Positions 34,791-44,230 of a stretch of 64,000 bases of DNA are shown piece by piece (the stretch's first letter is position 1; each line of letters begins with the position of its first letter). Position numbers and translations under genes: made by a program. The stretch comes from UBA11891 sp049890035 (GTDB lineage: Bacteria; Bacteroidota; Bacteroidia; Flavobacteriales; Flavobacteriaceae). Below the pieces are notes generated by a model. That model ran no database searches, was not told where the DNA came from, and worked only from the letters and a program-made list of their open reading frames with translations. The stretch covers positions 62,001-126,000 of the forward strand of contig JBMHCG010000039.1 in NCBI GenBank assembly GCA_049890035.1. Reading direction: 5' to 3'.

Positions 34791-37636
34791 TATAAGACTG
34801 CTTGATGTTCAAATTCTTTGGATAAATATACACCCGTATGACTTTCTTTTACCTTAATCAAATCTTCTGGTGTCCCAGAACCAACAAGCTGACCACCCAT
34901 TTTTCCGCCTTCGGGACCGATGTCAATAACATAATCAACCTGTTTAATCACATCCAAATTATGTTCAATTATCAATACTGTATTGCCTTTGTCAACCAGA
35001 CGATTCAGCATTTCCATCAAGACACGAATATCCTCAAAATGTAGTCCAGTTGTGGGTTCATCCAAAATATAGATCGTATTACCAGTATCTCGTTTTGACA
35101 ACTCTGCAGCCAATTTGATACGTTGGGCTTCTCCTCCTGAAAGTGTCGTAGAGGACTGTCCCAAGGCAACATACCCCAAGCCTACTTCCTGGATGGTTTT
35201 GAGTTTGTTGTGAATCTTTGGAATGGGTTCAAAAAAAGCTACCGCCTGGTTGATGGTCATTTCCAACACATCGGCTATGGATTTTCCTCGGTACCGAATT
35301 TCAAGTGTTTCTCTATTAAAACGCTTGCCCTGACAATCCTCACATTCGATATACACATCGGGTAAAAAATTCATTTCAATGACGCGCATTCCTCCGCCTT
35401 GACAGGTTTCACATCGCCCCCCTTTGACATTGAAACTAAATCGACCGGGTTTATACCCTCGAATTTGAGCTTCTGCGGTTTTTGTAAATAAATTTCGAAT
35501 TTCACTAAAAACACCAGTGTAAGTAGCGGGATTACTCCGAGGTGTTCTACCAATAGGACTTTGATTGATATCAACAACTTTATCCAAATGCTTCAACCCT
35601 TGAATAGAATCATAGGCAAGCGGTTTTTTGACACCATTAAAATAATGAGCATTCAGAATGGGGTAAAGGGTTTCGTTGATCAAGGTTGATTTTCCACTTC
35701 CTGACACCCCCGTTACGCCAATCATTTTTCCCAGAGGAAACGAAACAGAGATATTTTTGAGATTGTTTCCCTGGCATCCTTTAAGTACTAACTTTTTCCC
35801 ATTCCCCTTTCGACGAGAAGCAGGGATTGGAATTTCTTTTCTATGGGTAAGATAAGCCGCTGTAAGGGTGTCTGTATTACTCAATTGATCGGGGGGGCCT
35901 TGAGAAATTATTTCTCCTCCATTTTTTCCCGCCTCAGGGCCGATATCAATCACATGATCGGCACGGAGAATCATGTCTTTATCATGTTCAACAACGATGA
36001 CTGAATTTCCAATATCGCGGAGGGCTTCCAGGGATTCAATCAAGCGTTGATTGTCACGCTGATGCAACCCAATACTGGGTTCATCGAGTATATATAAAAC
36101 ACCTACTAATTGAGAACCAATTTGAGTAGCCAACCGAATCCGTTGGGCTTCTCCTCCCGATAACGAACGCGAAGAACGGTGTAAGGTCAAATAATTGAGC
36201 CCAACATCAAGCAGAAATTGTGTGCGGGTTTTGAGCTCTTTCAAAAGCTCTTCCGCAATCGTATTTTCGTTATCCGACAAATGGGCGGGCAATTGCTCAA
36301 ACCATTGGTGGAGATCCACCAGATCCATCTGCGATAGCCCATTGATATTTTTTTTATCAATCAAAAAATGCAAGGCTTCTTTTTTCAGTCGTGCACCCTT
36401 ACAAATCGAACAGCTTTTTTCATCCATAAAACTGGATGCCCACCGTTTTATGCCTGCCGATTCACTGTTGTGATATTGGTATTGGATGAAATTTTCTATG
36501 CCCTCATAGTCAATTTTATAATCGCGAGTGACACCAAGGGATTTGGAAGACACCGAAAATTTTTGCTTCCCACCCTGCAAGATGATATCCATAGCCGCAG
36601 TGGGTATCGATTCAATCGGATCATTTAATGAAAAATCAAAGCATTTGGCTATGGTTTCCATCTGTTTGAAGCCCCAATTGTTTTTTCTTTCTCCAAGGGG
36701 CACAATGCCACCCTGATTGATCGAAACAGTAGGATCGGGAATTATTTTTTGTGGATTCAATACCTGTTCTATGCCCAGCCCTTTGCAACTGGAACACATC
36801 CCTTTGGGGGAATTGAATGAAAATGTATTGGGTTCGGGTTTGGGATAGGATATACCCGATTCAGGACACATTAAATTGCGACTGAAGTACCGCTGTTTTT
36901 TGGAATCCAAATCGATGATTAGTAAACTTCCTTCTCCAAAGTCCATGGCCGTTGCAATAGAATCTTCCAATCGTTTTTCAATATTGGCCGTCGCATCCAT
37001 TTTAATACGATCTACGACCAATTCGATATCATGGGTTTTGTAGCGATCTACTTTCATCCCGGGACTCAAATCAATAATCTGCCCATCCACTCGGACTCGA
37101 ATGAAGCCCTGTTTCAATAGATTTTCGAACAATTCTCTATAGTGACCTTTACGCGATTTGACAATAGGTGCTAGAAGGGCAATTTTCTTTCCATCAAAGT
37201 CTTTTTTGATTAAAGACCGGATCTGTGCATCGGTATAACTCACCATTTTTTTTTGGCTCGTATAGCTATAAGCCGTACCGATACGAGCAAACAAAAGTCT
37301 TAGATAATCGTACAGTTCAGTGATGGTACCTACCGTCGACCTTGGGCTGCGTGAAGTCGTTTTTTGTTCGATGGCTATCACCGGGGAAAGACCATCAATT
37401 TTATCAACATCAGGTCGTTCCAAATTACCCAAAAATTGTCGCACATAGGCTGAAAATGTTTCCATATAACGCCGTTGTCCTTCTGCATAAATCGTTTCAA
37501 AAGCGAGGGAGGACTTCCCACTGCCTGACAAACCTGTAATGACGACTAATTTTTCCCTTGGGATAGCAACGTCAATATTTTTTAAGTTATGGACACGTGC
37601 CCCCTGTACTTCAATATATTCCAATTCCGTATTCAT
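34790..37636 (-). CDS. uvrA: Excinuclease ABC subunit A
   Basis: UvrA is the damage-sensing ATPase of nucleotide excision repair. The protein has 948 residues, the usual size. Two ABC domains are visible, with Walker A GLSGSGKSSLAF (near residue 32) and GVSGSGKSTLINETL, two signature blocks (LSGGEAQRIRLATQIGSQLVG and LSGGEAQRIKLAAELSKRD) and the C-terminal zinc hook CETCQGGG to CEDCQGKRF. In the first zinc module the leading pair reads CPES (257-260), so one of the usual four Cys is a Ser; CSSC follows normally. The gene heads a leftward run with the LOG-family and M1-like genes. Confidence 0.97.
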   Translation of the reverse strand: MNTELEYIEVQGARVHNLKNIDVAIPREKLVVITGLSGSGKSSLAFETIYAEGQRRYMETFSAYVRQFLGNLERPDVDKIDGLSPVIAIEQKTTSRSPRSTVGTITELYDYLRLLFARIGTAYSYTSQKKMVSYTDAQIRSLIKKDFDGKKIALLAPIVKSRKGHYRELFENLLKQGFIRVRVDGQIIDLSPGMKVDRYKTHDIELVVDRIKMDATANIEKRLEDSIATAMDFGEGSLLIIDLDSKKQRYFSRNLMCPESGISYPKPEPNTFSFNSPKGMCSSCKGLGIEQVLNPQKIIPDPTVSINQGGIVPLGERKNNWGFKQMETIAKCFDFSLNDPIESIPTAAMDIILQGGKQKFSVSSKSLGVTRDYKIDYEGIENFIQYQYHNSESAGIKRWASSFMDEKSCSICKGARLKKEALHFLIDKKNINGLSQMDLVDLHQWFEQLPAHLSDNENTIAEELLKELKTRTQFLLDVGLNYLTLHRSSRSLSGGEAQRIRLATQIGSQLVGVLYILDEPSIGLHQRDNQRLIESLEALRDIGNSVIVVEHDKDMILRADHVIDIGPEAGKNGGEIISQGPPDQLSNTDTLTAAYLTHRKEIPIPASRRKGNGKKLVLKGCQGNNLKNISVSFPLGKMIGVTGVSGSGKSTLINETLYPILNAHYFNGVKKPLAYDSIQGLKHLDKVVDINQSPIGRTPRSNPATYTGVFSEIRNLFTKTAEAQIRGYKPGRFSFNVKGGRCETCQGGGMRVIEMNFLPDVYIECEDCQGKRFNRETLEIRYRGKSIADVLEMTINQAVAFFEPIPKIHNKLKTIQEVGLGYVALGQSSTTLSGGEAQRIKLAAELSKRDTGNTIYILDEPTTGLHFEDIRVLMEMLNRLVDKGNTVLIIEHNLDVIKQVDYVIDIGPEGGKMGGQLVGSGTPEDLIKVKESHTGVYLSKEFEHQAVL

Positions 37637-37695
37637 AAACCGGGTAAAAATAGTATTAATTGGCTGAAAAAAGTCTTAGGAAATCATTTCCTATT

Positions 37696-39375
37696 CTATT
37701 CCCAGAGTACTGCCGCATCATCCCCTCTCGGGTCGGCTCCTGTTGATATGTTGCCCGCTGCATCAACTAAGATGGCATCAACACGACCAATGATACGTGT
37801 ATATTTTTCCTCTATAGTGTATTTTTTTTCTCGCAGGGCATTGATTTGTTGCTCTGAAAATTGATTGGGCTCCAAAACGACAATATCTGGAAGCCATTGG
37901 TGGTGAAAGCGAGGTGCTTCTACTGCCTCCTGCATGCCCATACCAAATTCATATACATTAAGTAGGGTTTGAAATACCGAAGTGATGATGGTCGACCCTC
38001 CCGGGGTGCCCACGATCATCCATAAGTTACCATTGCGCTCTGCGATTGTTGGTGTCATGGAACTGAGCATCCTTTTTCCAGGTGCAATGGCATTGGCTTC
38101 ACTACCAATCAATCCAAACATATTGGGGCTGCCTGGCTTACTACTAAAATCGTCCATTTCATTGTTTAAAAAAAATCCCCCAGCTTCTACATACACTTTA
38201 GACCCATAACTCCCATTAAGAGTGGTGGTCACCGCTACTGCATTACCCGCGGCATCTAAAATAGAATAGTGAGTGGTTTCTTCGCTTTCGTTCCAGATGA
38301 CGGTTCCCGGTTTGATGGCAGAGGAAAGTGTGGCCTTGTCCCAATTAAAATCAGCCATTCGCTTTTTGAGGTAAGCTTTTGCCAGTAAGCTGTCAACCGG
38401 TATGGAAACAAAATCAGGGTCGCCCAAATATTCACTTCGATCGGCATAGGATCGTCGTTCCGCTTCAATCATAAGTTGCATGGCTTCTGGGGAATTGTGA
38501 CCGTATTGTGCAATATTAGTGTCGGCTATCATTCCAAGAAGTTGCCCCAAGCAAACTCCTCCGCTAGAGGGTGGAGCCATTGAATACAAGGTCAAATCTT
38601 TGTATTTGAAGGACAAAGGATCGCGCCAAACAGCTTGGTAGTTTTTCAAATCCGCTTGGGTAAGAATCCCACCGGTTCGTGCAACACTTTCCACTATTTG
38701 ATCGGCCGTTTCTCCTTCGTAAAATCCCGCCTGACCCTGCTCCCGAATTCGTTTTAGGGTGGCTGCCATTTCTGGATTGCGAACCGTGTCACCTGCTTTG
38801 TAAACCTGTGCATAGTGTGTTTGTTCTCCGTTTAAGAGGATGAATTCCTCACGTTTCGCAGCAAAACTTCGCGCTTGTTTTTCAGTCACCACATAGCCGT
38901 TTTCAGCCAAGTCTATAGCCGGCTCAACCAACTTTTCGAAGGGGAGTGACCCCAATTTTTTGTGAATTGCAACAAGACCTGCCACCGTCCCAGGGACCCC
39001 TACAGCCAAGCCCCCCCGGGTACTTTTATTGGGCACCACATTCCCTTGATCATCCAAATACATGTTCTTGAAGGCTGCCTGAGGAGCTTTTTCGCGATAA
39101 TCCAAACTGCCAACGCTCCCATCTGATTTTCGATAAACCAAAAACCCACCGCCACCAATATTGCCTGCGTTGGGATAGCACACCGCCAGTGCAAGATCGG
39201 TGGCTATCATGGCGTCAAAGGCATTTCCACCCGCTTTTAACACAGCAATCCCAATCTGTGATGCTTCAGCACGGGCAGAAACAACAGCAGCTTTGGGAGT
39301 TTTTTTCTTTTCTTGTGGGCCCTCACAGGCTACCAAACTGATACATGCAACAAGTACAACACCAATGCGTTTCAT
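37696..39375 (-). CDS. ggt: Gamma-glutamyltransferase, lipoprotein type
   Basis: A 559-residue N-terminal-nucleophile hydrolase that transfers or hydrolyses the gamma-glutamyl group of glutathione and related peptides. The leader ends in the lipobox SLVAC, so it is exported and lipid-anchored. The autoprocessing Thr is about residue 368 in ETTHYSILD, which becomes the N-terminus of the small subunit. The substrate-binding SSMTPTI and GTPGGS blocks follow. Length and order are normal. Its ATG overlaps the stop of the AcpH-like gene (ATGA), so the two are translationally coupled. Confidence 0.95.
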   Translation of the reverse strand: MKRIGVVLVACISLVACEGPQEKKKTPKAAVVSARAEASQIGIAVLKAGGNAFDAMIATDLALAVCYPNAGNIGGGGFLVYRKSDGSVGSLDYREKAPQAAFKNMYLDDQGNVVPNKSTRGGLAVGVPGTVAGLVAIHKKLGSLPFEKLVEPAIDLAENGYVVTEKQARSFAAKREEFILLNGEQTHYAQVYKAGDTVRNPEMAATLKRIREQGQAGFYEGETADQIVESVARTGGILTQADLKNYQAVWRDPLSFKYKDLTLYSMAPPSSGGVCLGQLLGMIADTNIAQYGHNSPEAMQLMIEAERRSYADRSEYLGDPDFVSIPVDSLLAKAYLKKRMADFNWDKATLSSAIKPGTVIWNESEETTHYSILDAAGNAVAVTTTLNGSYGSKVYVEAGGFFLNNEMDDFSSKPGSPNMFGLIGSEANAIAPGKRMLSSMTPTIAERNGNLWMIVGTPGGSTIITSVFQTLLNVYEFGMGMQEAVEAPRFHHQWLPDIVVLEPNQFSEQQINALREKKYTIEEKYTRIIGRVDAILVDAAGNISTGADPRGDDAAVLWE

Positions 39376-40004
39376 CTTTCTGAATTTTTCAAGTTCTCAA
39401 AGTACGGAATATTTAAGTAATCACCAGCCCTTGAATGGAATTTGCAAAAGCGAGCCAATGCCTCAAAGAAAACGAAAAAATCTTCTTTTAGCGAAGGATA
39501 GTTCGCAGTAAGTTCCGTTACAGAATAAGATAAACGGGAGGGAAACCGGGTACGTCTTTCCATTTGGCTTAAAATGCTTTTAAGATCGGATACGGATTGA
39601 TAGCGCAACAACCATTCTTCGCGCTTTAAGATTGATATCCGTTTCTGAAATTGGGGAGGCAAATCAGAATAATACTGATCCAAGATGGAGTGAAAAGCGA
39701 TTACGAATTTTCGCAACGGTACCGGATGATAGTGCTCCCAGAAACAAGAAAGAAAATGATCGTAGTACATATCCACTATAACACGACTGTAATGCCGATA
39801 GGTGGGAAAGAGAAGTCGGACGTGCTTGCGAAAAAGAGGATGGCTATCTGTGAATTGGTCAATGGCTCGATGTAAAAGAATGCCCTTTTGGAAATCCTTA
39901 GGATAATTTTTCCAGTCCCCACCTTTTATTGCGTCAGCCATGAAATTTCCAATGGCATGCTTTGGATTCGATCCAGAAAGGTAAATATGAGCCAAATAAT
40001 TCAT
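39372..40004 (-). CDS. Acyl carrier protein phosphodiesterase-like (AcpH/DUF479)
   Basis: A 210-residue AcpH-family protein of the HD-like fold, expected to remove the phosphopantetheine group from acyl carrier protein. The N-terminal MNYLAHIYLSG, GNFMADAIKG and GILLHRAIDQFTDSHP, with its metal-binding His and Asp residues, are diagnostic. I choose the ATG at 40004, where family similarity begins, over a frame opening 20 codons earlier; a -7 promoter element lies only three bases before it. The stop overlaps the ggt ATG. Confidence 0.88.
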   Translation of the reverse strand: MNYLAHIYLSGSNPKHAIGNFMADAIKGGDWKNYPKDFQKGILLHRAIDQFTDSHPLFRKHVRLLFPTYRHYSRVIVDMYYDHFLSCFWEHYHPVPLRKFVIAFHSILDQYYSDLPPQFQKRISILKREEWLLRYQSVSDLKSILSQMERRTRFPSRLSYSVTELTANYPSLKEDFFVFFEALARFCKFHSRAGDYLNIPYFENLKNSER

Positions 40005-40007
40005 ACT

Positions 40008-40015
40008 CAAAAGTA
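40008..40015 (-). promoter_or_regulatory. -7 promoter element of the AcpH-like gene
   Basis: On the minus strand TACTTTTG fits TAnnTTTG and ends three bases before the ATG at 40004. With ffs-like spacing the transcript would start at the start codon itself. Confidence 0.45.
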
Positions 40016-40127
40016 GGCAAGTACATAATAACCTATCGTATTGGTAGCTTGGTTTTATGAGCATGGGTTGTGAATAACTCCCAAGGGAGACTGAGCGAAA
40101 CGGAAAGCAAATATGTAATTTTAGCCC

Positions 40128-41510
40128 ATGACATTAATTAAGTCAATTTCAGGTATTCGAGGGACCCTAGGTGGTGCGCCCGAAAACAATCTCACTCCCA
40201 TTGATGCCGTTCGCTTTGCAGCCGCTTATGGATCTTGGATTCAACAAACCAATCCCAAAAAAGACTGTACCATAGTTGTAGGTCGAGATGCACGCATTTC
40301 CGGTAGCATGTTGCAAGCTTTGGTGCAAAACACGTTGATAGGACTGGGCATAAACGTCATCGATTTGGGGCTATCCACAACACCCACCGTTGAAATGGCA
40401 GTAGTATTTGAAGGTGCCGAGGGAGGAATCATTCTAACAGCCAGTCACAATCCCAAAGAATGGAATGCTTTAAAACTATTGAACGAAAAAGGGGAATTCA
40501 TATCAGAAAAATCCGGACGCGACCTTTTGGAAATAGCAGCTAAAAACGCATACATCTTTGCACCGGTCACAGAACTGGGAAAAATAATTAAAAAAAGTGA
40601 TGCCATTGACAAGCACATTCAGACGATTCTAAAACTCCCAGTAATAAATATCGAGGCCGTTCGTAAGGCCCAGCTTCGCGTGGTGTTGGATGCTGTTCAT
40701 TCTACCGGTGGAATTGCCATCCCACCTCTTTTAGAGGCGCTCGGTGTTGCATATACTCCCTTGTATTGTGAACCCACTGGGCATTTCCCCCACAATCCCG
40801 AACCGCTAAAAGAACATTTGGGTGCCTTGTGTTCCGAAGTTGTCCGACAAAAAGCGGATTTTGGAATCGTTGTGGATCCGGATGTAGATCGCCTTGCTTT
40901 TGTAGATGAGACTGGAGAAATGTTTGGGGAAGAATATACATTAGTAGCCTGTGCCGATTATGTTCTATCCAAAAAATCTGGGAATACAGTTTCTAATCTT
41001 TCTTCAACTAGGGCATTAAAAATGATTACGCAAAAGAATGGTGGTCAGTATTTTGCTTCTGCTGTTGGTGAGGTTAATGTGGTTGCTAAAATGAAGTCTG
41101 TTCAGGCCGTTATAGGAGGTGAGGGAAATGGTGGTATAATTTACCCTGACTTGCATTACGGTCGGGATGCCCTGGTCGGTATCGCACTGTTTCTTTCCTT
41201 ACTAGCAGAAAAAAAACAATCGGTTTCACAGCTCAAAGCTTCCTATCCCTCTTTCTTCATGAGTAAGAAAAAAATTAGCTTGTCCCCAGAGATGGATGTT
41301 GATTCTCTTCTTGAAAAGGTGAATCATCACTATCGAGACAAATCGCCTAGTACAGTAGATGGTGTAAAAATAGATTTTGTCGACAGTTGGGTTCACTTGC
41401 GCAAATCAAACACAGAACCGATTATCCGCATTTACACTGAGGCTCCTTCTCAAAAGGAAGCAGATGCATTGGCAGCGGAATTTATGATTTTGATTGGTTC
41501 GTTGGAATAA
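40128..41510 (+). CDS. glmM: Phosphoglucosamine mutase-like phosphohexomutase
   Basis: A 460-residue alpha-D-phosphohexomutase. The catalytic phosphoserine is about residue 106 in TASHNPKEWNALK, the metal loop is DPDVDRLAFVDE, the sugar-binding loop is GEGNGG, and the phosphate-binding RKSNTEPIIRIYTEA is near the C-terminus. The start (SISGIRGTLGG) and overall pattern fit the Bacteroidota proteins annotated as phosphoglucosamine mutase, which supplies GlcN-1-P for peptidoglycan and LPS. Phosphomanno- or phosphoglucomutase activity cannot be excluded. The last 29 bases overlap the 3' end of the convergent acyltransferase gene. Confidence 0.88.
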   Translation: MTLIKSISGIRGTLGGAPENNLTPIDAVRFAAAYGSWIQQTNPKKDCTIVVGRDARISGSMLQALVQNTLIGLGINVIDLGLSTTPTVEMAVVFEGAEGGIILTASHNPKEWNALKLLNEKGEFISEKSGRDLLEIAAKNAYIFAPVTELGKIIKKSDAIDKHIQTILKLPVINIEAVRKAQLRVVLDAVHSTGGIAIPPLLEALGVAYTPLYCEPTGHFPHNPEPLKEHLGALCSEVVRQKADFGIVVDPDVDRLAFVDETGEMFGEEYTLVACADYVLSKKSGNTVSNLSSTRALKMITQKNGGQYFASAVGEVNVVAKMKSVQAVIGGEGNGGIIYPDLHYGRDALVGIALFLSLLAEKKQSVSQLKASYPSFFMSKKKISLSPEMDVDSLLEKVNHHYRDKSPSTVDGVKIDFVDSWVHLRKSNTEPIIRIYTEAPSQKEADALAAEFMILIGSLE

Positions 41511-42396
41511 ATTCTTTGCCCTCGTGTTTGAAACGCTTGTGCGACCACAAATACTGAGCCGGATCAGCGTAAATCTGGGTTTCTAATTTTTGATAAAATC
41601 GATCCGTTAATTCGTAGTCTTTTGTCGCTGCAGGGTTTTCCTCCAAAACTTCAAATTCCACCGTATAATATCCTCTTTTGATACGATTGATGGAAGCGTA
41701 AACCAAGGGAATGTTGTACTCTTTTGCCAGGCGTTCAGCACCGGTGAAAACAGGAACTCGTATGCCCAAAAAGGAGCGCCAATACGACTTGGGCTTAGGA
41801 TTGGGAGATTGGTCCATAGCAAAACCATACACTCTGGCAATCCCCTTTTTTTCTTCACGATGCAACGTCGTTATGGTTTCTTTTCGAGAGAGGAGTAAAA
41901 CCCGATATTTTTTTCGAATGCGCTGAATAAATTTATCAAAATAAGGGTTTTGTAAGGGGGTGTAAATCAGGTATGGGTAAGCTTGATTGAATTGCAAACC
42001 TAAGGAGGCCATCCATTCCCAATTGGAATAATGCCCACAGACGATGAATGCCGATTGGTTTTTTTTGTCAAATTGCGTCAATGCTTCTATATTGACAACT
42101 TGAAAACGTTTCCTGATGGCAGCAGGGGAGAGGGTGATACTTTTAATGGTTTCAACGATGACATCGCACAGGTTTAGGTAGAATGCATTCCGAATTAACT
42201 TCCTTTCGGAGGGTGATTGGTCGGGGAAAATACGTTCTAAATAGCGATCGATCATATTTTTTCGATAACCGATAATGCGATTTAAAAAAAAAGCGAGCCC
42301 TTCAGCAATACGATGTAAAATATAAAAAGGAAGTAAGGAGAGGCCGTAAAGAATGGGTGCTAAGACCCAGTAGGTTATTCTTTGCACGATTTGCAT
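41482..42396 (-). CDS. Lipid A acyltransferase (LpxL/HtrB family)
   Basis: A 304-residue inner-membrane acyltransferase that adds a secondary acyl chain to lipid A. The N-terminus carries one membrane segment (YWVLAPILYGLSLLPFYI). The catalytic HX4(D/E) motif is CGHYSNWEWM, and the DQSPNPK and RFKHEGKE blocks follow. The ATG at 42396 (MQIVQRITYWV) is preferred to a TTG nine bases upstream, which would fall inside the -7 promoter element. Its 3' end overlaps the convergent glmM-like gene by 29 bases of coding sequence. Confidence 0.9.
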   Translation of the reverse strand: MQIVQRITYWVLAPILYGLSLLPFYILHRIAEGLAFFLNRIIGYRKNMIDRYLERIFPDQSPSERKLIRNAFYLNLCDVIVETIKSITLSPAAIRKRFQVVNIEALTQFDKKNQSAFIVCGHYSNWEWMASLGLQFNQAYPYLIYTPLQNPYFDKFIQRIRKKYRVLLLSRKETITTLHREEKKGIARVYGFAMDQSPNPKPKSYWRSFLGIRVPVFTGAERLAKEYNIPLVYASINRIKRGYYTVEFEVLEENPAATKDYELTDRFYQKLETQIYADPAQYLWSHKRFKHEGKEFIPTNQSKS

Positions 42397-42402
42397 TTTT
42401 AA

Positions 42403-42410
42403 CAAATATA
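42403..42410 (-). promoter_or_regulatory. -7 promoter element of the lipid A acyltransferase gene
   Basis: On the minus strand TATATTTG fits TAnnTTTG and ends six bases before the ATG at 42396, implying a leader of about two bases. It sits in the 41-base gap to the divergent rhomboid gene. Confidence 0.5.
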
Positions 42411-42437
42411 CTACATTGCGTTTCCAAAAATGCCGTT

Positions 42438-43034
42438 ATGGGTGCGAGTTTTTTTCTGTGGTCTCTTGTTCTAGCAAATGTTTTTATTTCTCGCAAGGGA
42501 TTTCAGAATCAGTCCTTTTTTCGGGCTTACATGCTGTCTGTTGAAGCTATTAAAAAAGGAGCCTATCATCGATTCATCAGTTCCAGCTTTCTTCACGTAG
42601 ATGGTACCCATCTATTGTTTAATATGCTTACCCTGTATTTTTTTGCTCCCTACGTAATTCAGTATTTTGGGGGTGCTTATTTTTACGGTATTTATTTTGG
42701 CAGTGTAATCTTGGGGGGGCTTATTAGTTATGCATATCATAGCCAAAACCTACAATATGCAGCTGTTGGTGCCAGCGGTGGGGTGGTTGGTATCTTGTTT
42801 TCATCGCTGCTAGTCTATCCCGAAATGCGTGTAGGATTGTTGTTTTTACCCATCCCCATGCCGGGCTATGTTTTTGTATTGATCTACCTGATCTATTCCG
42901 TCTATGGAATGCGAAAACAAAACGACAATATCGGTCACGCAGCCCATTTGGGAGGTGCCCTAGGCGGTCTCATACTAAGTTGGCTTGCCGAACCCGCTTT
43001 GTTGGTGGAATGGTGGCGGGTCGTAGGGAGCTAG
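42438..43034 (+). CDS. Rhomboid-family intramembrane serine protease
   Basis: A 198-residue six-helix rhomboid protease of the inner membrane, close to the minimal size. The active dyad is Ser113 in GASGG and His170 in HAAHLGG, with the oxyanion residues His58 and Asn62 in GTHLLFNMLTLYF. All needed residues are present, so it should be active; the substrate is unknown. I use the ATG at 42438, which gives the first membrane helix directly (SFFLWSLVLANVF). A longer frame would run back into the acyltransferase gene. The stop overlaps the next, convergent gene by four bases. Confidence 0.9.
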   Translation: MGASFFLWSLVLANVFISRKGFQNQSFFRAYMLSVEAIKKGAYHRFISSSFLHVDGTHLLFNMLTLYFFAPYVIQYFGGAYFYGIYFGSVILGGLISYAYHSQNLQYAAVGASGGVVGILFSSLLVYPEMRVGLLFLPIPMPGYVFVLIYLIYSVYGMRKQNDNIGHAAHLGGALGGLILSWLAEPALLVEWWRVVGS

Positions 43035-44134
43035 GGTTGTTGTATCAACTGTGTTAAGGTCGCTTCCAATTGCGGACCCCGCAGATTTTTGGCAATAATA
43101 ACCCCATTCGCATCCAAGATGAAAGTGGCCGGAATGGAGGATACTTTATAGAGCTGCGCCACAGGATCGCGCCAGTATTGCAGATTGGACACATGATCCC
43201 AAGTCAAACCATCGTCTTTGATGGCTTGTACCCAGCGGGCTTTATCACGGTCCAAAGAGACACTAACAACATGCAATCCCTGGTCTTTAAGTTTGTTGTA
43301 GGTACGAACCAAATTGGGGTTTTCGATTCGGCAGGGGCGGCACCAGGAAGCCCAAAAATCTAGAATGGTAATTTTCCCTAAACGTTTTTGCAATTCCAAA
43401 GATCCACCTTCTGGTGTAGGAGCTGAAAAGTTAGGCGCTTCACTTCCTATGGCGGTGGGTGATATCGGGGCATTTACTTTACTTAAAAGTGATTGTCCCA
43501 AAGGTGTTTTCCGAATGCGTTCGGAATAATTCTCAAAAATAGGTTTTGCCTGCGCAGTGTTTAGGGTTTTGCTATTGAGCATTCGGTCCAGTAGAAGGGC
43601 AGCTAAATAGGAATCTGTGTTGTTGGACACAGTTTCTATCTCGTACTGCTGGATGGCTTGTTGTTTCGAGGCTATTTGTTTTTGTAATTCCTCAACCAAT
43701 ACGTTGTCATTAAATTGACGTGCTTCGTTTATTTCAATGCCCAATTGATTGATCTCTTGACTTAGTTCTTCTGTACGTTTCTTAAAAGCCATAAAATCGT
43801 CATTTGAAATCGTTCCGAAGGATTTGGATTGCACCAAATTATCCGCATTCAATTCCATTGTCAATTGGCCCTTTTCTGCAATAAATGGAAAATTTCCGTT
43901 GCGCCCCTGAACCATCACAAAATTAAGCATGGGTGCCTCCACGGCTACTTTAAAAGAAAAGTGCCCTCCAGAGGCAACCACCGTGTCATATGGGCGGGGT
44001 TGATTGTTCGCGTCGGGTACATATCGGATAATGGATACCGAATCTGTCGTATTGATGGTACCCGAGATTTCCAAATCGTATGAGTTCGAACAGGCCGTGC
44101 CAATCAAGGCCAATAGTACAATAAAATGACGCAT
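43031..44134 (-). CDS. TlpA/ResA-like thioredoxin lipoprotein with DUF4369-type N-terminus
   Basis: A 367-residue lipoprotein; the leader ends at LIGTAC. The first half is a beta-rich domain of the DUF4369 type, the middle is a long helical or coiled-coil region (about 120-190), and the C-terminal 140 residues form a thioredoxin fold with the redox pair Cys265 and Cys268 in FWASWCRPC. It probably reduces or shuffles disulfides in the periplasm. Unlike the paralogue at 7040-8404, the cysteines are intact. A -7 element lies 13 bases upstream. Confidence 0.9.
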   Translation of the reverse strand: MRHFIVLLALIGTACSNSYDLEISGTINTTDSVSIIRYVPDANNQPRPYDTVVASGGHFSFKVAVEAPMLNFVMVQGRNGNFPFIAEKGQLTMELNADNLVQSKSFGTISNDDFMAFKKRTEELSQEINQLGIEINEARQFNDNVLVEELQKQIASKQQAIQQYEIETVSNNTDSYLAALLLDRMLNSKTLNTAQAKPIFENYSERIRKTPLGQSLLSKVNAPISPTAIGSEAPNFSAPTPEGGSLELQKRLGKITILDFWASWCRPCRIENPNLVRTYNKLKDQGLHVVSVSLDRDKARWVQAIKDDGLTWDHVSNLQYWRDPVAQLYKVSSIPATFILDANGVIIAKNLRGPQLEATLTQLIQQP

Positions 44135-44147
44135 TTTAATTTTTTTT

Positions 44148-44155
44148 CAAAAGTA
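44148..44155 (-). promoter_or_regulatory. -7 promoter element of the TlpA-like gene
   Basis: On the minus strand TACTTTTG fits TAnnTTTG and ends 13 bases before the ATG at 44134. Confidence 0.5.
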
Positions 44156-44213
44156 CAAAAAACCAAATGACTGCTTTGCGGATTTGTATGGGCATCAGCT
44201 CAACGGATTGCTG

Positions 44214-44221
44214 TATATTTG
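44214..44221 (+). promoter_or_regulatory. -7 promoter element of aroC
   Basis: TATATTTG fits TAnnTTTG and ends nine bases before the aroC ATG at 44231. A TTTG lies upstream, but too far away to be a convincing -33 element. Confidence 0.5.
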
Positions 44222-44230
44222 CAAGCGAAT

